From Firmicutes bacterium UBA4049 (GTDB lineage: Bacteria > Bacillota > Desulfotomaculia > Desulfotomaculales > Nap2-2B): a stretch of 17,192 bases of DNA. The notes beneath the pieces were generated by a model. It saw nothing but the letters and a program-made list of their open reading frames with translations. It had not been told where the DNA came from and made no database searches. The stretch lies in assembly GCA_002382755.1 (NCBI GenBank), contig DFZT01000087.1:1-17192 (forward strand), in the 5' to 3' direction. How positions within the stretch are numbered: position 1 is the stretch's first letter; each line of letters opens with the position of its first letter. Of this stretch, positions 7,742 through 14,785 are shown piece by piece. The translations under genes and the position numbers were made by a program.

Positions 7742-8986
7742 TTAATCCTCCCTCATATATCCCACATACTTACTGCCTGAACCAAAAAGAAATAGCGTTA
7801 AAAACACTACAGCCGCATAAATATCCAGACTGTTTTGCTCCTTTTCCCGTTGCAAAGGCACAGCATCGGCTGACATCTCGAATACACGCCAGGGCTGACT
7901 GCCTGACTGCCCCAAAGAGATATTGATTCTCGACGACCCGGCGGATTCAGTCTCTTTTTCCATCAGGCGCCGTTGTTCCTGCACCCCATCGTTTTGAGAA
8001 CCGGCGCCGGAAGATCCAATACCCTGTCCATTAGTATTGTGGTTTGGATCATTCACGGTACAGGTATCTGTCATATTGCCAACTATTGTACTTACAGTGA
8101 TAACTGCAGCGCCTGGGCCGACAATTGTCACCATACCGTTTTCGTCTACCTTCGCCACGCTGGTATCGCTGGAACTCCAGAGCACGCTTTTATCTGCTGT
8201 TTCATCCGGGAACACGGTCGCTGTCAGGCGGAACGCACTGCCGACTTTAAGATTGACAACATTCTGATTGAGAGTAACTCCGGCGGGCGGCATACCGCCA
8301 AGCATAACTTCAATTGCATGCACCCACTTGGCGGACCGGCAAGCAAAGCGGGAATTGGTATCATTCTGACCGAACACTAACCTGAACCTGTTATCACCGT
8401 TCATCTGTGTAAAATCAGGAGAGGAGGCAAACCGCTGCCAATTGTCAAGTATTGCGATAACCGGATCTACCCTGATTGCTCCATAAACCGCCCCGGGGAT
8501 AGACGACTGATTGTTACTATCCCAGTACTCCGGCAGATTAGGATAGTAGTAACGGCTTGTGTCCAGCAAGAAAGACTTGGGCAGGCATTCATACCATCCC
8601 TTTTTGATATCTGTCGAGTAAAAATAAAAAGCCTCCACAGAATTAACATCAATGCCGGAATCCTCCAGCAAATCGGTAAGCTTCACTCCCCTGGCAGAAT
8701 CTATACACACTGACGGCATTTTATCGATAAATGTGTATGCCTGTTGTACCTGCGGCATTGCTTCCAGGTCACTGACCGCGTAGACTTTCTTCGTATAGTA
8801 TGGTCCGCCAAAATAACCAACCTTGATTGTCAGCGTGTCGGACGGTATACCTATTTTACTGATTGAATCAGCGCTTGCCGTGCCAGACATGACATTCATA
8901 AACAGGTTCAGCGTCACGATTAGCATTACTATAAAGGTGACAGTTTGCCGCAGTATGGTTTTAAGCTTCAGTACCTTTAGCTGCAT
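7742..8986 (-). CDS. Exported membrane-anchored protein: molybdopterin-oxidoreductase-like domain and Ig-like domain
   Basis: A 414-residue protein and the first gene after the leader. A signal peptide covers about 12-39 (TASADS cleavage region). Residues 48-230 are the same domain as in the SLH protein at 5096-6703, with the MPSVCID block (Cys94), G-x-x-L-T-D-L-L, FYFYSTD, RYYYPNLPEYW and ILDNW. A group 2 Ig-like domain follows at about 235-312. A low-complexity Gly/Ser/Gln-rich linker leads to a C-terminal hydrophobic segment (about 387-406) and a short charged tail, so the protein is probably held in the membrane at both ends or by its C-terminus. The ExbB-like gene starts one base after its stop. 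The C-terminal anchor next to a channel gene suggests contact with the ExbB/DUF2149 complex. The ATG has only a weak GAG site. Confidence 0.85.
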   Translation of the reverse strand: MQLKVLKLKTILRQTVTFIVMLIVTLNLFMNVMSGTASADSISKIGIPSDTLTIKVGYFGGPYYTKKVYAVSDLEAMPQVQQAYTFIDKMPSVCIDSARGVKLTDLLEDSGIDVNSVEAFYFYSTDIKKGWYECLPKSFLLDTSRYYYPNLPEYWDSNNQSSIPGAVYGAIRVDPVIAILDNWQRFASSPDFTQMNGDNRFRLVFGQNDTNSRFACRSAKWVHAIEVMLGGMPPAGVTLNQNVVNLKVGSAFRLTATVFPDETADKSVLWSSSDTSVAKVDENGMVTIVGPGAAVITVSTIVGNMTDTCTVNDPNHNTNGQGIGSSGAGSQNDGVQEQRRLMEKETESAGSSRINISLGQSGSQPWRVFEMSADAVPLQREKEQNSLDIYAAVVFLTLFLFGSGSKYVGYMRED

Positions 8987-9030
8987 TTTTTCACTCTAAT
9001 CGCAAGCAGTATTTATTGCACAGTTTAAAC

Positions 9031-9077
9031 AAAAAACAACGCTTAGCTTTATACATAAAGGTGCAAGCCAAGCGTTG
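9031..9077 (-). terminator. Intrinsic terminator in the leader of the minus-strand cluster
   Basis: On the minus strand the arms CAACGCTTGGCTT (9077-9065) and AAGCTAAGCGTTG (9049-9037) pair over 13 positions with one G-U pair, and are followed at once by TTTTTTG. It lies after the promoter and structured leader and 44 bases before the first start codon, where it can only act as an attenuator. That is the usual layout of a riboswitch expression platform. Confidence 0.8.
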
Positions 9078-9129
9078 CAAAAAGAAAACAGAGCCATACT
9101 TAAACAAAAACACTTATCGACATTTATCA

Positions 9130-9240
9130 GCAGGCAAGCTTCCCCTTTACGTAATGGAAGGAACGCCCATTTCCAGACGCTCCCAGTGGCCTGAATTCGT
9201 AGCTTCTGTTTCGGCTTTAGAAATTCAGACTCGGGGATTT
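9130..9240 (-). promoter_or_regulatory. Structured leader RNA, candidate Moco-type riboswitch aptamer
   Basis: Read on the minus strand, the leader holds CCCCGAGTC (9236-9228), a stem CTGAATT/AATTCAG (9228-9222 with 9197-9191), then GCCAC (9190-9186), an eight-pair hairpin GGAGCGTC/GGCGTTCC (9183-9176 with 9167-9160), then GTAAAGGGG (9150-9142) and CTTGCC. The order 'GCCAC, hairpin, CC, ..AAAGG.., GC(C)' resembles the E. coli moaA molybdenum-cofactor leader as I remember it, and CCCC can close the element with GGGG. The downstream genes encode molybdopterin-oxidoreductase-like domains, which fits. The structure is seen; the class is inferred. A cobalamin riboswitch was considered because of GCCACTGG but other boxes are missing. 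Confidence 0.5.
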
Positions 9241-9272
9241 TTATTTTTTTATATTATTTATCTTTAGCTATA

Positions 9273-9301
9273 ATCTTACATATTAAATTATGGCATGTCA
9301 A
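9273..9301 (-). promoter_or_regulatory. Sigma-A-type promoter of the minus-strand cluster
   Basis: On the minus strand, TTGACA (9301-9296) and TAAGAT (9278-9273) are separated by 17 bases, close to consensus. The predicted start of transcription is near 9266, about 25 bases before the structured leader and 280 before the first start codon. The position fits a single promoter for genes 8986 to 197. Confidence 0.7.
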
Positions 9302-9517
9302 TACAGTATATAACAATACAAATTATGATCCTCATATATATTATTTTTATATTGTTATGTTTATTTATGTTTATTTATGTTATACTACGATATTATCACG
9401 TAAGATAAATCCTTTTAATAGTAGTCACAAGCAGATGATATAATCTAAAAACCTTTCGCCTTCAAATTGAAAACTTTTGACGCATATAACAACGAAGAAC
9501 CTATAAAACAGGCGGCA
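9302..9517. other. AT-rich intergenic DNA
   Basis: No gene is seen. The stretch is very AT-rich and contains two head-to-tail copies of a 10-base unit TTTATTTATG (9360-9379). It separates the leader of the minus-strand cluster from a terminator hairpin and transposase remains. Confidence 0.6.
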
Positions 9518-9557
9518 ATAAAAAAGCAGGGATTAATTCTAATCCCGGCTTTTTTAT
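9518..9557. terminator. Bidirectional intrinsic terminator hairpin
   Basis: AAAAAGC-A-GGGATTA and TAATCCC-G-GCTTTTT form a near-perfect long stem around the loop ATTC. An A-run on one side and a T-run on the other make it work in either direction. No intact gene ends at it now; it may have belonged to the transposase remains or may shield the promoter at 9301 from readthrough. Confidence 0.75.
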
Positions 9558-9596
9558 TTACTCAACTAAATTCATGTTACAGGACTTAATCAATAG

Positions 9597-9960
9597 CCTT
9601 TGCCTTTATCGCCGGCCTTATTGCCAAGTCGCCTGATGAAGAACCCGCAGCAACGTACAAAGGCGCTTATCTTCTCATTAGCAACCAGGTAGATATACCA
9701 TTTACTGCCAAAACACTAATCCGAAGCACAAGTGGTGGCGGCTTAACAAAAACGCCGGCGGATCGAACTCCTGTTTCGGAATGCCAGGCAGGAACTGGGT
9801 CTTACCAAGTGCCACTCTACCAATGAAAACCACGTAAATGCCCATGTAGCCTTGTTGTTTGCTCAGCGGGAGCATAATGTTAAAACGGGCGCAGAAGAAG
9901 CATTAACCCACGGTATGGTGGTTAAACTGCTTTTCCGAACCCGCTGCGCACTGACGACCC
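9597..9960 (+). pseudogene. Decayed DDE transposase, C-terminal part
   Basis: Two frames together read like the end of an IS4/IS701-type DDE transposase. Near 9650-9700 one frame reads YKGAYLLISNQVDIPFTAKTLIR, the strand that normally precedes the catalytic Glu. Around 9765-9880 another frame reads RRIELLFRNARQELGL followed by TKCHSTNENHV and NAHVALLFAQ, the usual 'RW-x-IE-x-x-FR-x-x-KQELGL' block with the catalytic Glu. The two parts are out of frame with each other and there is no start, N-terminal domain or visible terminal inverted repeat. The open frame continues to 10118 (FRTRCALTTPS...), where I no longer see transposase similarity. Confidence 0.55.
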
Positions 9961-10118
9961 CATCAACCCATCACGGTAAATCGGATGTCGTGCAACTCTA
10001 TTTTCACACAACAGCGCAGCGGTTTGCAAACCTTTTGGTTAAATATTGGCCAAGTCGAACAGAAATGGGGTGGTATGAACCTAACCACAACTGGTATGTA
10101 ATTCCATCAAGTGCATAA

Positions 10119-10550
10119 GTCATGTACTGTATATATTGTTAATTGTCAACATGCAAATCGTATCAATCCATACAAATTACTGTTCTTAAAACAGCCCTTG
10201 CATTCGAGTAAACTTGCCCGCGCCCCCGGCCGCGCATCCGCTCCTTTCCGGCTGGGATTTTCTGATTGATTATGCATCGAAAACGACGACCGCCTTATAC
10301 AGCTTCGGAAGTGTTAAATTTTTGCCGAAGTTGTCCCTGCCTATGGTTCTTGCTCAGTAAACAAGAGGAATAAAAGGGAAACACGACGAATTAAGGACTG
10401 TATTTATAAGGATTGATTAATTTTATTGCGAAAAATGTGTCTGGCCTTACGCATCGTGCTGTTTCGGGTAAGACTTACATCTATTGGTACGGTTATATTA
10501 TTATTTATGTTATTATTAGTTTATTATTAGAAAAACCGGAGGGGATGATA
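10119..10550. other. Intergenic region upstream of the acyl-CoA synthetase genes
   Basis: No recognised gene. A small hairpin CTTCGG/CCGAAG occurs at 10303-10330. A short open stretch at about 10190-10360 lacks a convincing start. Positions 10490-10530 are AT-rich with several TATAAT-like hexamers, so the promoter of the downstream operon is probably here, but I cannot single one out. The frame of the synthetase gene is open back to 10413 without a ribosome site. Confidence 0.5.
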
Positions 10551-11996
10551 ATGAGCGCTGCCGGCCAGGTTAAAGGCAGCCTGAGCGGCTTGTTTAACGC
10601 CAGGAGCATTGCCGTTGTTGGGGCTTCACCCAAGAAGGATAAGCCGGGCAATCAGATTATCCGGTATGCTCAGGCTATGGACTTCGACGGGCAAATATAT
10701 CCAATTAACCCCACGCAAAAAACAATAGAAGGGCTTACGTGTTATCCGGACATCATGGATATTCCCGGCCGGCTGGACTTAATTGTGCTGGTTGTCGGCG
10801 CGGATGAATGTGTCAGGATGGCGCGGGAAATAGCCCGGCGGAGAGATGAAAAAGGTGACGTGGCCGGTATAGTGGTTGTTTCCGGAGGATTCAGCGAGGG
10901 AGGTTCGGTAAAAGGCGGAGAAAAAGAAAAGGCCATGCTGGAACCTTTGCAGGCCCGCAGTATAAGGCTAATCGGACCCAATTGCCTGGGAATCGTCGAT
11001 CAATACAGTGGCGTGAATACCACATTTGATGTGCCGCCTTACATTAAAGGCGGGGTTTCCGTAGTTTCCCAAAGCGGCGCGCTGGCCGCCTCATTTCTCA
11101 CCTGGGCTAAAGACATGGAGCAAATCGGCATCAGTAAGTTTTTTACGGTAGGCAACATGGCTGATGTAGGCGTGGACGAAGCGGTGGAATTTCTTGGCGA
11201 AGATGAAAATACCAAGGTCATCGCCTTGTACGTGGAAGGAATCAGACAGGGAAGGCGCTTTGTGGAAGCGGCTAAAAAGGTATCGCAAACGAAACCGGTA
11301 GTGGCATACAAAAGCGGGCGGACCTCGTTTGGCTCCGGGGCGGTGCGCAGTCACACGGGTGCAGTGGCCGGCAACGACAGGATTTATGATGGCGCGTTTC
11401 GCCAGGCCGGCGTTATTCGAGCCGCAACTATCGCGGAATTCTTTTATACCGTCTGCGCTATGGGCAAGCAGCCGCTGCCCAGGGGAAACCGGATATGTGT
11501 TCTTACTGTTGTCGGCGGGCCGGGAACAATTTGCATAGACGCTCTGCAGGCGACCGGTGTTGTGGAAATGGCCCGACTGTCCGACGGTACCAAGGAGTAT
11601 TTAAAAGAAATACTCGCCCCGACGGCTGTCGTCGGCGAGCCGCATGGGTATGTGGATCTGACGGCTTCCGTAACTAAAGAGATGCATGAAGAGATTGTTA
11701 GAATCATCCTTGCTGATGAAGGCGTGGACGGGTTAATCTATTTGAATACTCCTCCGCCTTTTTTAAGCGATGAAAAGCTTGTCGAGAGCATCTTGAAAGG
11801 GTATAATTCCTTTCCCGAAGAAGAGCGGAAGCCCTTGCTCTGCGTACTCACATTCGGATCAAACGTCTCCGGGCTGAGGCTTCTCTTTGAGCGAGGCGGC
11901 ATACCCACCATGGAATTTCCCGACGTAGCGGCCGTCGTTATGGCGAATATGATCCGATATAGTGAATGGAAAAATGCCCATAAAACCTTTAAATAA
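10551..11996 (+). CDS. ADP-forming acyl-CoA (acetyl-CoA) synthetase, alpha subunit
   Basis: A 481-residue cytoplasmic subunit of an enzyme that converts acyl-CoA, ADP and phosphate to the free acid, CoA and ATP. The N-terminal CoA-binding Rossmann domain (about 8-140) has IAVVGASPKKDKPGNQI and YPINP. Two succinyl-CoA-ligase-like flavodoxin domains follow, with IGPNCLGI (141-148), SQSGALAASF (173-182) and the block VRSHTGAVAGND, in which His268 is the expected phosphohistidine. The length suits the alpha subunit of split archaeal-type enzymes. I chose ATG 10551 because GGAGG lies eight bases upstream; the open frame before it (from 10413) is hydrophobic, AT-rich and unlike the family. The beta subunit follows 38 bases later. 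In such anaerobes the enzyme gives substrate-level ATP from acetyl-CoA or other acyl-CoAs; which acyl group cannot be told. Confidence 0.92.
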   Translation: MSAAGQVKGSLSGLFNARSIAVVGASPKKDKPGNQIIRYAQAMDFDGQIYPINPTQKTIEGLTCYPDIMDIPGRLDLIVLVVGADECVRMAREIARRRDEKGDVAGIVVVSGGFSEGGSVKGGEKEKAMLEPLQARSIRLIGPNCLGIVDQYSGVNTTFDVPPYIKGGVSVVSQSGALAASFLTWAKDMEQIGISKFFTVGNMADVGVDEAVEFLGEDENTKVIALYVEGIRQGRRFVEAAKKVSQTKPVVAYKSGRTSFGSGAVRSHTGAVAGNDRIYDGAFRQAGVIRAATIAEFFYTVCAMGKQPLPRGNRICVLTVVGGPGTICIDALQATGVVEMARLSDGTKEYLKEILAPTAVVGEPHGYVDLTASVTKEMHEEIVRIILADEGVDGLIYLNTPPPFLSDEKLVESILKGYNSFPEEERKPLLCVLTFGSNVSGLRLLFERGGIPTMEFPDVAAVVMANMIRYSEWKNAHKTFK

Positions 11997-12034
11997 ATTT
12001 CACGCTTAATTTAATTAAAAAGGCGGGTTCAATA

Positions 12035-12760
12035 ATGGATTGCAAAAAAATTGTCAAAGATGCTTTGGCCGCGGGAAGAAGTCATTTGCTGGAACCGGAA
12101 GCTTATCAGGTTTGTGATGAGTTTAAAATAACTTATCCTCAATTCATTTATGTTTCAAATACGGAAGATGGAGCAGCAGCCGCCAGATCGATAGGCTTTC
12201 CTGTGGCAATCAAAGTGGTGTCCCCGCAAATCATTCATAAAACCGACGCTGGCGGTGTTGTTACCAACATTCAATCGGAGGAGCAATTCACCAACGAGTA
12301 TGACACCATGCTTCAGAATGTGCGAAAAAATGCCCCGGCTGCCGAGATAAGCGGAGTGATTGTCCAAAAGTCCATGCCCAAAGGCGTGGAAGTAGCGGTT
12401 GGCGGTTTAAGGGATTCGCAGTTTGGGCCGGTAGTTATGTTCGGGGCGGGAGGTATTTTAATTGAAGTGCTGCAAGACGCGTCCTTCAGGCTGGCGCGGC
12501 TCGACAGGGAAGAGGCATTAAGGCTGATTAAGGAAACCAAGATTTATAAGATCCTGCAAGGCGTGCGCCGGAACGAACCCAGCGATGTTGAAGTATTGGC
12601 GGATCTTGTAGTTAATGTTGGTAATTTGCTTGTGGACATTCCGGAAATCAGCGAACTGGATTTCAATCCGGTGCTGTCTTATCCTGACCGGTACGCGGTC
12701 ATTGACGCGCGGATATTATTATCCAGCTTAATTCAAACTTCCGTATCCAATTCAGATTAG
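12035..12760 (+). CDS. ADP-forming acyl-CoA (acetyl-CoA) synthetase, beta subunit
   Basis: A 241-residue ATP-grasp subunit that binds ADP/ATP and exchanges phosphate with the histidine of the alpha subunit. The diagnostic block GFPVAIKVVSPQIIHKTDAGGV covers about 54-75. Further ATP-grasp elements are VQKSMPKGVEVAVGGLRDSQFGPVVMFGAGG (about 110-140) and the metal-binding end SELDFNPVL (about 208-216). The length matches stand-alone beta subunits (about 230-240 residues) of split enzymes, as opposed to the fused form of about 700 residues. AAAGGCGGG precedes the ATG. Orientation and spacing show co-transcription with the alpha gene. Confidence 0.92.
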   Translation: MDCKKIVKDALAAGRSHLLEPEAYQVCDEFKITYPQFIYVSNTEDGAAAARSIGFPVAIKVVSPQIIHKTDAGGVVTNIQSEEQFTNEYDTMLQNVRKNAPAAEISGVIVQKSMPKGVEVAVGGLRDSQFGPVVMFGAGGILIEVLQDASFRLARLDREEALRLIKETKIYKILQGVRRNEPSDVEVLADLVVNVGNLLVDIPEISELDFNPVLSYPDRYAVIDARILLSSLIQTSVSNSD

Positions 12761-12788
12761 AATCAATAGATAAATTGGGGTGTTTTTA

Positions 12789-13310
12789 GTGAAAATTGAC
12801 GGGTTAAAAAAACTCGAACTGTTAAGCAAAAAAGAATTAATCAAACTGGTACAGGATTTGTCCAAACGATGGGTGGCGCATGATGGAACCTGGTTTCAAT
12901 GCATTGAGAAAAACTATGGCCTTGACGAGGCTGTAAAAATAGATGGAGAATCATGGGATAGGTTTTCAAAGATAGAAGCCGCAAGGATCATGAAATTCCT
13001 TAAAATTACGCCCAATAGTGGTCTTCCTGCCCTTATCAAAGCTTTGGAATTAAGGCAGTATTACTTTTTAAATAAACAAGAAGTTATTGAATTAAACGAG
13101 AATAAAATGATTTTCAGGATGAATACATGTCGGGTGCAAACGGCCAGAAGGAGAAAAGGCATGCAGGAATTCCCATGTAAATCAGTTGGTATTCTCGAAT
13201 ATTCCGGTTTTGCAAAAACTATTGACTCACGTATTAAAACCCGTTGCCTGTCTTGTCCGCCGGACAATCATCCGGATGAATATTTCTGCATGTGGGAATT
13301 TACAATTTAG
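12789..13310 (+). CDS. DUF6125-like protein, function unknown
   Basis: About 173 residues, soluble, without signal peptide. The N-terminal half is helical with W-x-x-x-x-x-x-x-x-G-x-x-x-A elements (IEKNYGLDEAVKIDGESWDRF). The C-terminal half has conserved-looking cysteines: NTCRVQTARRRKGMQEFPCK, then RCLSCPPD and FCMWEF. The pattern 'C-x(2)-Q-x-x-R-x-x-K-G...F-P-C-K...C-x-x-C-P-P-D' recalls DUF6125 proteins, found in anaerobes; this name is from memory. The cysteines could hold a metal or an iron-sulfur cluster, which is inference. I prefer the GTG at 12789 (GGGG eight bases upstream) over the GTG at 12780. It starts 28 bases after the synthetase beta gene and so is probably the third gene of that operon. 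Confidence 0.7.
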   Translation: MKIDGLKKLELLSKKELIKLVQDLSKRWVAHDGTWFQCIEKNYGLDEAVKIDGESWDRFSKIEAARIMKFLKITPNSGLPALIKALELRQYYFLNKQEVIELNENKMIFRMNTCRVQTARRRKGMQEFPCKSVGILEYSGFAKTIDSRIKTRCLSCPPDNHPDEYFCMWEFTI

Positions 13311-13324
13311 TATATGCAACTTGC

Positions 13325-13376
13325 CAACTGCCTGCGTACTCATGTTCGCCTTAGGCCGCCGTTGTCAGGTTCGCTC
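13325..13376. repeat. Diverged repeat, copy 1
   Basis: A stretch starting CAACTGCCT and ending GGTTCGCTC, about 80 % identical by eye to 14133-14186 in the same orientation. It fills the gap between the convergent DUF6125-like and flavin reductase-rubredoxin genes. Confidence 0.65.
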
Positions 13377-14068
13377 TATATTTCTTTAAATTCAGATTTG
13401 GCAGCCCCGCAAACAGGACAAACCCAATCAGAAGATAGTTTTTCAAATGGTGTGCCAGCCGGTACGCCGTTATCCGGATCACCTATTTCGGGATCATAGG
13501 TATACCCACAGACAGAACAAGTGAATTTTCCCGTTTTCCCCGCCGCCACTGCTTCCGGAGCCTGGCTTTTAATATAAGTAGGCGCGTTCTGGCTCACGCC
13601 TCCCTTCTTAACTTGCTGATAATAAGCGTAAGTCATCGGAGTTCCTTCCTTTAGAACCTCCGCCTCCATAACCTCCCCTATAAAGACTGTATGGGTCAGC
13701 GCGTCAATCTCACTGATCACCCTGGCGCCAATGTAAGCCAGTGTATTATCGACAAGATATGGTGTTCCATCCTGACTCAACAAGTAATTAACGCCGTTAA
13801 ATTTGTCAGTATCTCTGCCGCTTTTGAAACCAAACTGTCCGATTAATGACAGAGGCGCATCCTGTGACAGTACCGAAACAACAAATGATTTGCTTTCCCG
13901 TACATACTCATTGGTTAGATTTTTTTTGTTGAGGCTGATTGCAATAGTCATTGGTTCGCTTGAAATTTGAAAAACCGTGTTAGCAACCTGTCCGTTCAGC
14001 CGGCTTCCCTTCTTTGAAGAAATGACGTAAAGCCCATAGCTTAAATTGTACAATGCCTTAGAATTCAA
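13376..14068 (-). CDS. Flavin reductase-rubredoxin fusion (high-molecular-weight rubredoxin type)
   Basis: A 230-residue cytoplasmic electron carrier. Residues 1-155 are a flavin reductase-like FMN-binding domain: [24 protein letters not shown], then [12 protein letters not shown] and [13 protein letters not shown] short linker (about 160-180) leads to a complete rubredoxin at 181-230 with CSVCGY (Cys184, Cys187) and CPVCGA (Cys217, Cys220) binding one iron. The arrangement matches the Moorella high-molecular-weight rubredoxin, which takes electrons from NADH and passes them to the flavodiiron protein FprA for O2 or NO reduction (family knowledge). No FprA gene is in the window; rubrerythrin and desulfoferrodoxin nearby could be acceptors. 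GGAGGTG precedes the ATG. It is set apart from the other stress genes by a 350-base gap containing a repeat. Confidence 0.9.
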   Translation of the reverse strand: MNSKALYNLSYGLYVISSKKGSRLNGQVANTVFQISSEPMTIAISLNKKNLTNEYVRESKSFVVSVLSQDAPLSLIGQFGFKSGRDTDKFNGVNYLLSQDGTPYLVDNTLAYIGARVISEIDALTHTVFIGEVMEAEVLKEGTPMTYAYYQQVKKGGVSQNAPTYIKSQAPEAVAAGKTGKFTCSVCGYTYDPEIGDPDNGVPAGTPFEKLSSDWVCPVCGAAKSEFKEI

Positions 14069-14132
14069 TGCTTTACACCTCCAATAACGATGTATTGCCT
14101 ATTTCCCGAAAATTAACTTACCTTAGGAAGGT

Positions 14133-14186
14133 CAACTGCCTACGCGCTTAATAATCGCCTCAAGCCGTCGTTGTCACGGTTCGCTC
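14133..14186. repeat. Diverged repeat, copy 2, with inverted elements next to it
   Basis: Same orientation and pattern as 13325-13376. It continues into CACGG...CCGTG (about 14176-14199), able to form a hairpin, and a second ACGGTTCGCT about 40 bases after the first. Such short GC-richer intergenic elements are often dispersed in a genome; other copies cannot be checked here. Confidence 0.6.
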
Positions 14187-14420
14187 AGGTGCTCCGTGCC
14201 GGCAACACCAACGGTTCGCTTCGGACAGGACCAGGCGGCGCTGCAAAGGCAGCAAGACAGGCGCGAAATAAACCGAACATTAAATTCCCGACATCACTAA
14301 GTCTTTTCAAGAAACCTTGAGTGTGCCGCTGGTTTCGCACCGCAGTCCTGTAACTGAAGCTTCACCGGGCGCTATAGCGACACTTAAGCAATATCGCTCA
14401 CCTGTGAACAACGACGCCCT
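14187..14420. other. Intergenic region without recognised gene
   Basis: Apart from the tail of the repeat, I see only small palindromes (TGAAGCTTCA near 14357, CGCTATAGCG near 14371). It separates the end of the LapA-like gene from the flavin reductase-rubredoxin gene, whose promoter should lie at about 14080-14150; I could not assign one. Confidence 0.5.
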
Positions 14421-14714
14421 CTAATTAATAGGGTTCACTCGTTCTTTGTCAGTTTCCATTTTTTTGAGGTCTTTGATCTGCGCTTCAAGCTGAAGGATAT
14501 AACTTCTTTTTTTAAGCTGCCAGACAAACACAAAACAAAGTGTAACCAGAGACCCCAATAATGCGGATAAAAGTATTACAACTATTTTTGAAACGCTTTG
14601 GACCTTCCAGAAGAGAAAGTTAATAGATACACTTTCAGCATTCTGTACAGAAAAGATAGAAATTATTATAGCAAATATGGTCGCCATTAAAAAATAAAAT
14701 TGGTTTTTACTCAT
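14421..14714 (-). CDS. LapA-like (DUF1049) small membrane protein
   Basis: A 97-residue protein with two membrane segments (about 6-24 and 39-62) around a short loop, FSVQNAESVSINFLFWKVQSVS, followed by a basic coiled-coil tail (QLEAQIKDLKKMETDKERVNP). The loop 'Q-N-x-x-x-V-x-I-x-F-L-F-W' and the second helix with GSLVTL are typical of the LapA/YciS family, linked with envelope assembly. I chose ATG 14714, which has AGGTG upstream. The open frame reaches back to 14843, but that part overlaps the rubrerythrin gene and reads as an unrelated frame. It follows rubrerythrin by about 70 bases that contain a hairpin. Confidence 0.82.
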   Translation of the reverse strand: MSKNQFYFLMATIFAIIISIFSVQNAESVSINFLFWKVQSVSKIVVILLSALLGSLVTLCFVFVWQLKKRSYILQLEAQIKDLKKMETDKERVNPIN

Positions 14715-14725
14715 GATTTCACCTA

Positions 14726-14757
14726 AGGCGAGCCAAACATTTCTGTCCGGCTCGCCT
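14726..14757 (-). other. Perfect hairpin between rubrerythrin and LapA-like genes
   Basis: AGGCGAGCC and GGCTCGCCT pair over nine bases around a 14-base loop. There is no T-run after it on the minus strand, so it is not a classic terminator. It lies just before the ribosome site of the LapA-like gene and after the rubrerythrin stop, where it could stabilise the upstream mRNA 3' end or tune downstream translation. Confidence 0.6.
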
Positions 14758-14785
14758 ATTAAATTCAGGTTTTTTCCAATTGAGT

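Noticed and set aside
9130..9240. Cobalamin riboswitch
   Set aside because: GCCACTGG occurs, but the B12 box and the other conserved blocks expected around it were not found.
9016..9267. Plus-strand open frame of 83 codons
   Set aside because: It covers, in antisense, the leader stems and the attenuator, and has no ribosome site.
9852..10118. Intact 88-codon gene
   Set aside because: Its coding similarity continues upstream of the TTG as the transposase end, and the remainder resembles no protein; treated as part of the decayed element.
10136..10151. Rex-like operator TTGTTAATTGTCAACA
   Set aside because: Only the outer TGTT/AACA bases are symmetric; too weak to call.
10190..10360. Short plus-strand frame ending LSLPMVLAQ
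   Set aside because: No start codon with ribosome site and no recognised family; could be a remnant but cannot be supported.
10413..10550. N-terminal extension of the synthetase alpha subunit
   Set aside because: AT-rich, no ribosome site, unlike the family; ATG 10551 has GGAGG at the right distance.
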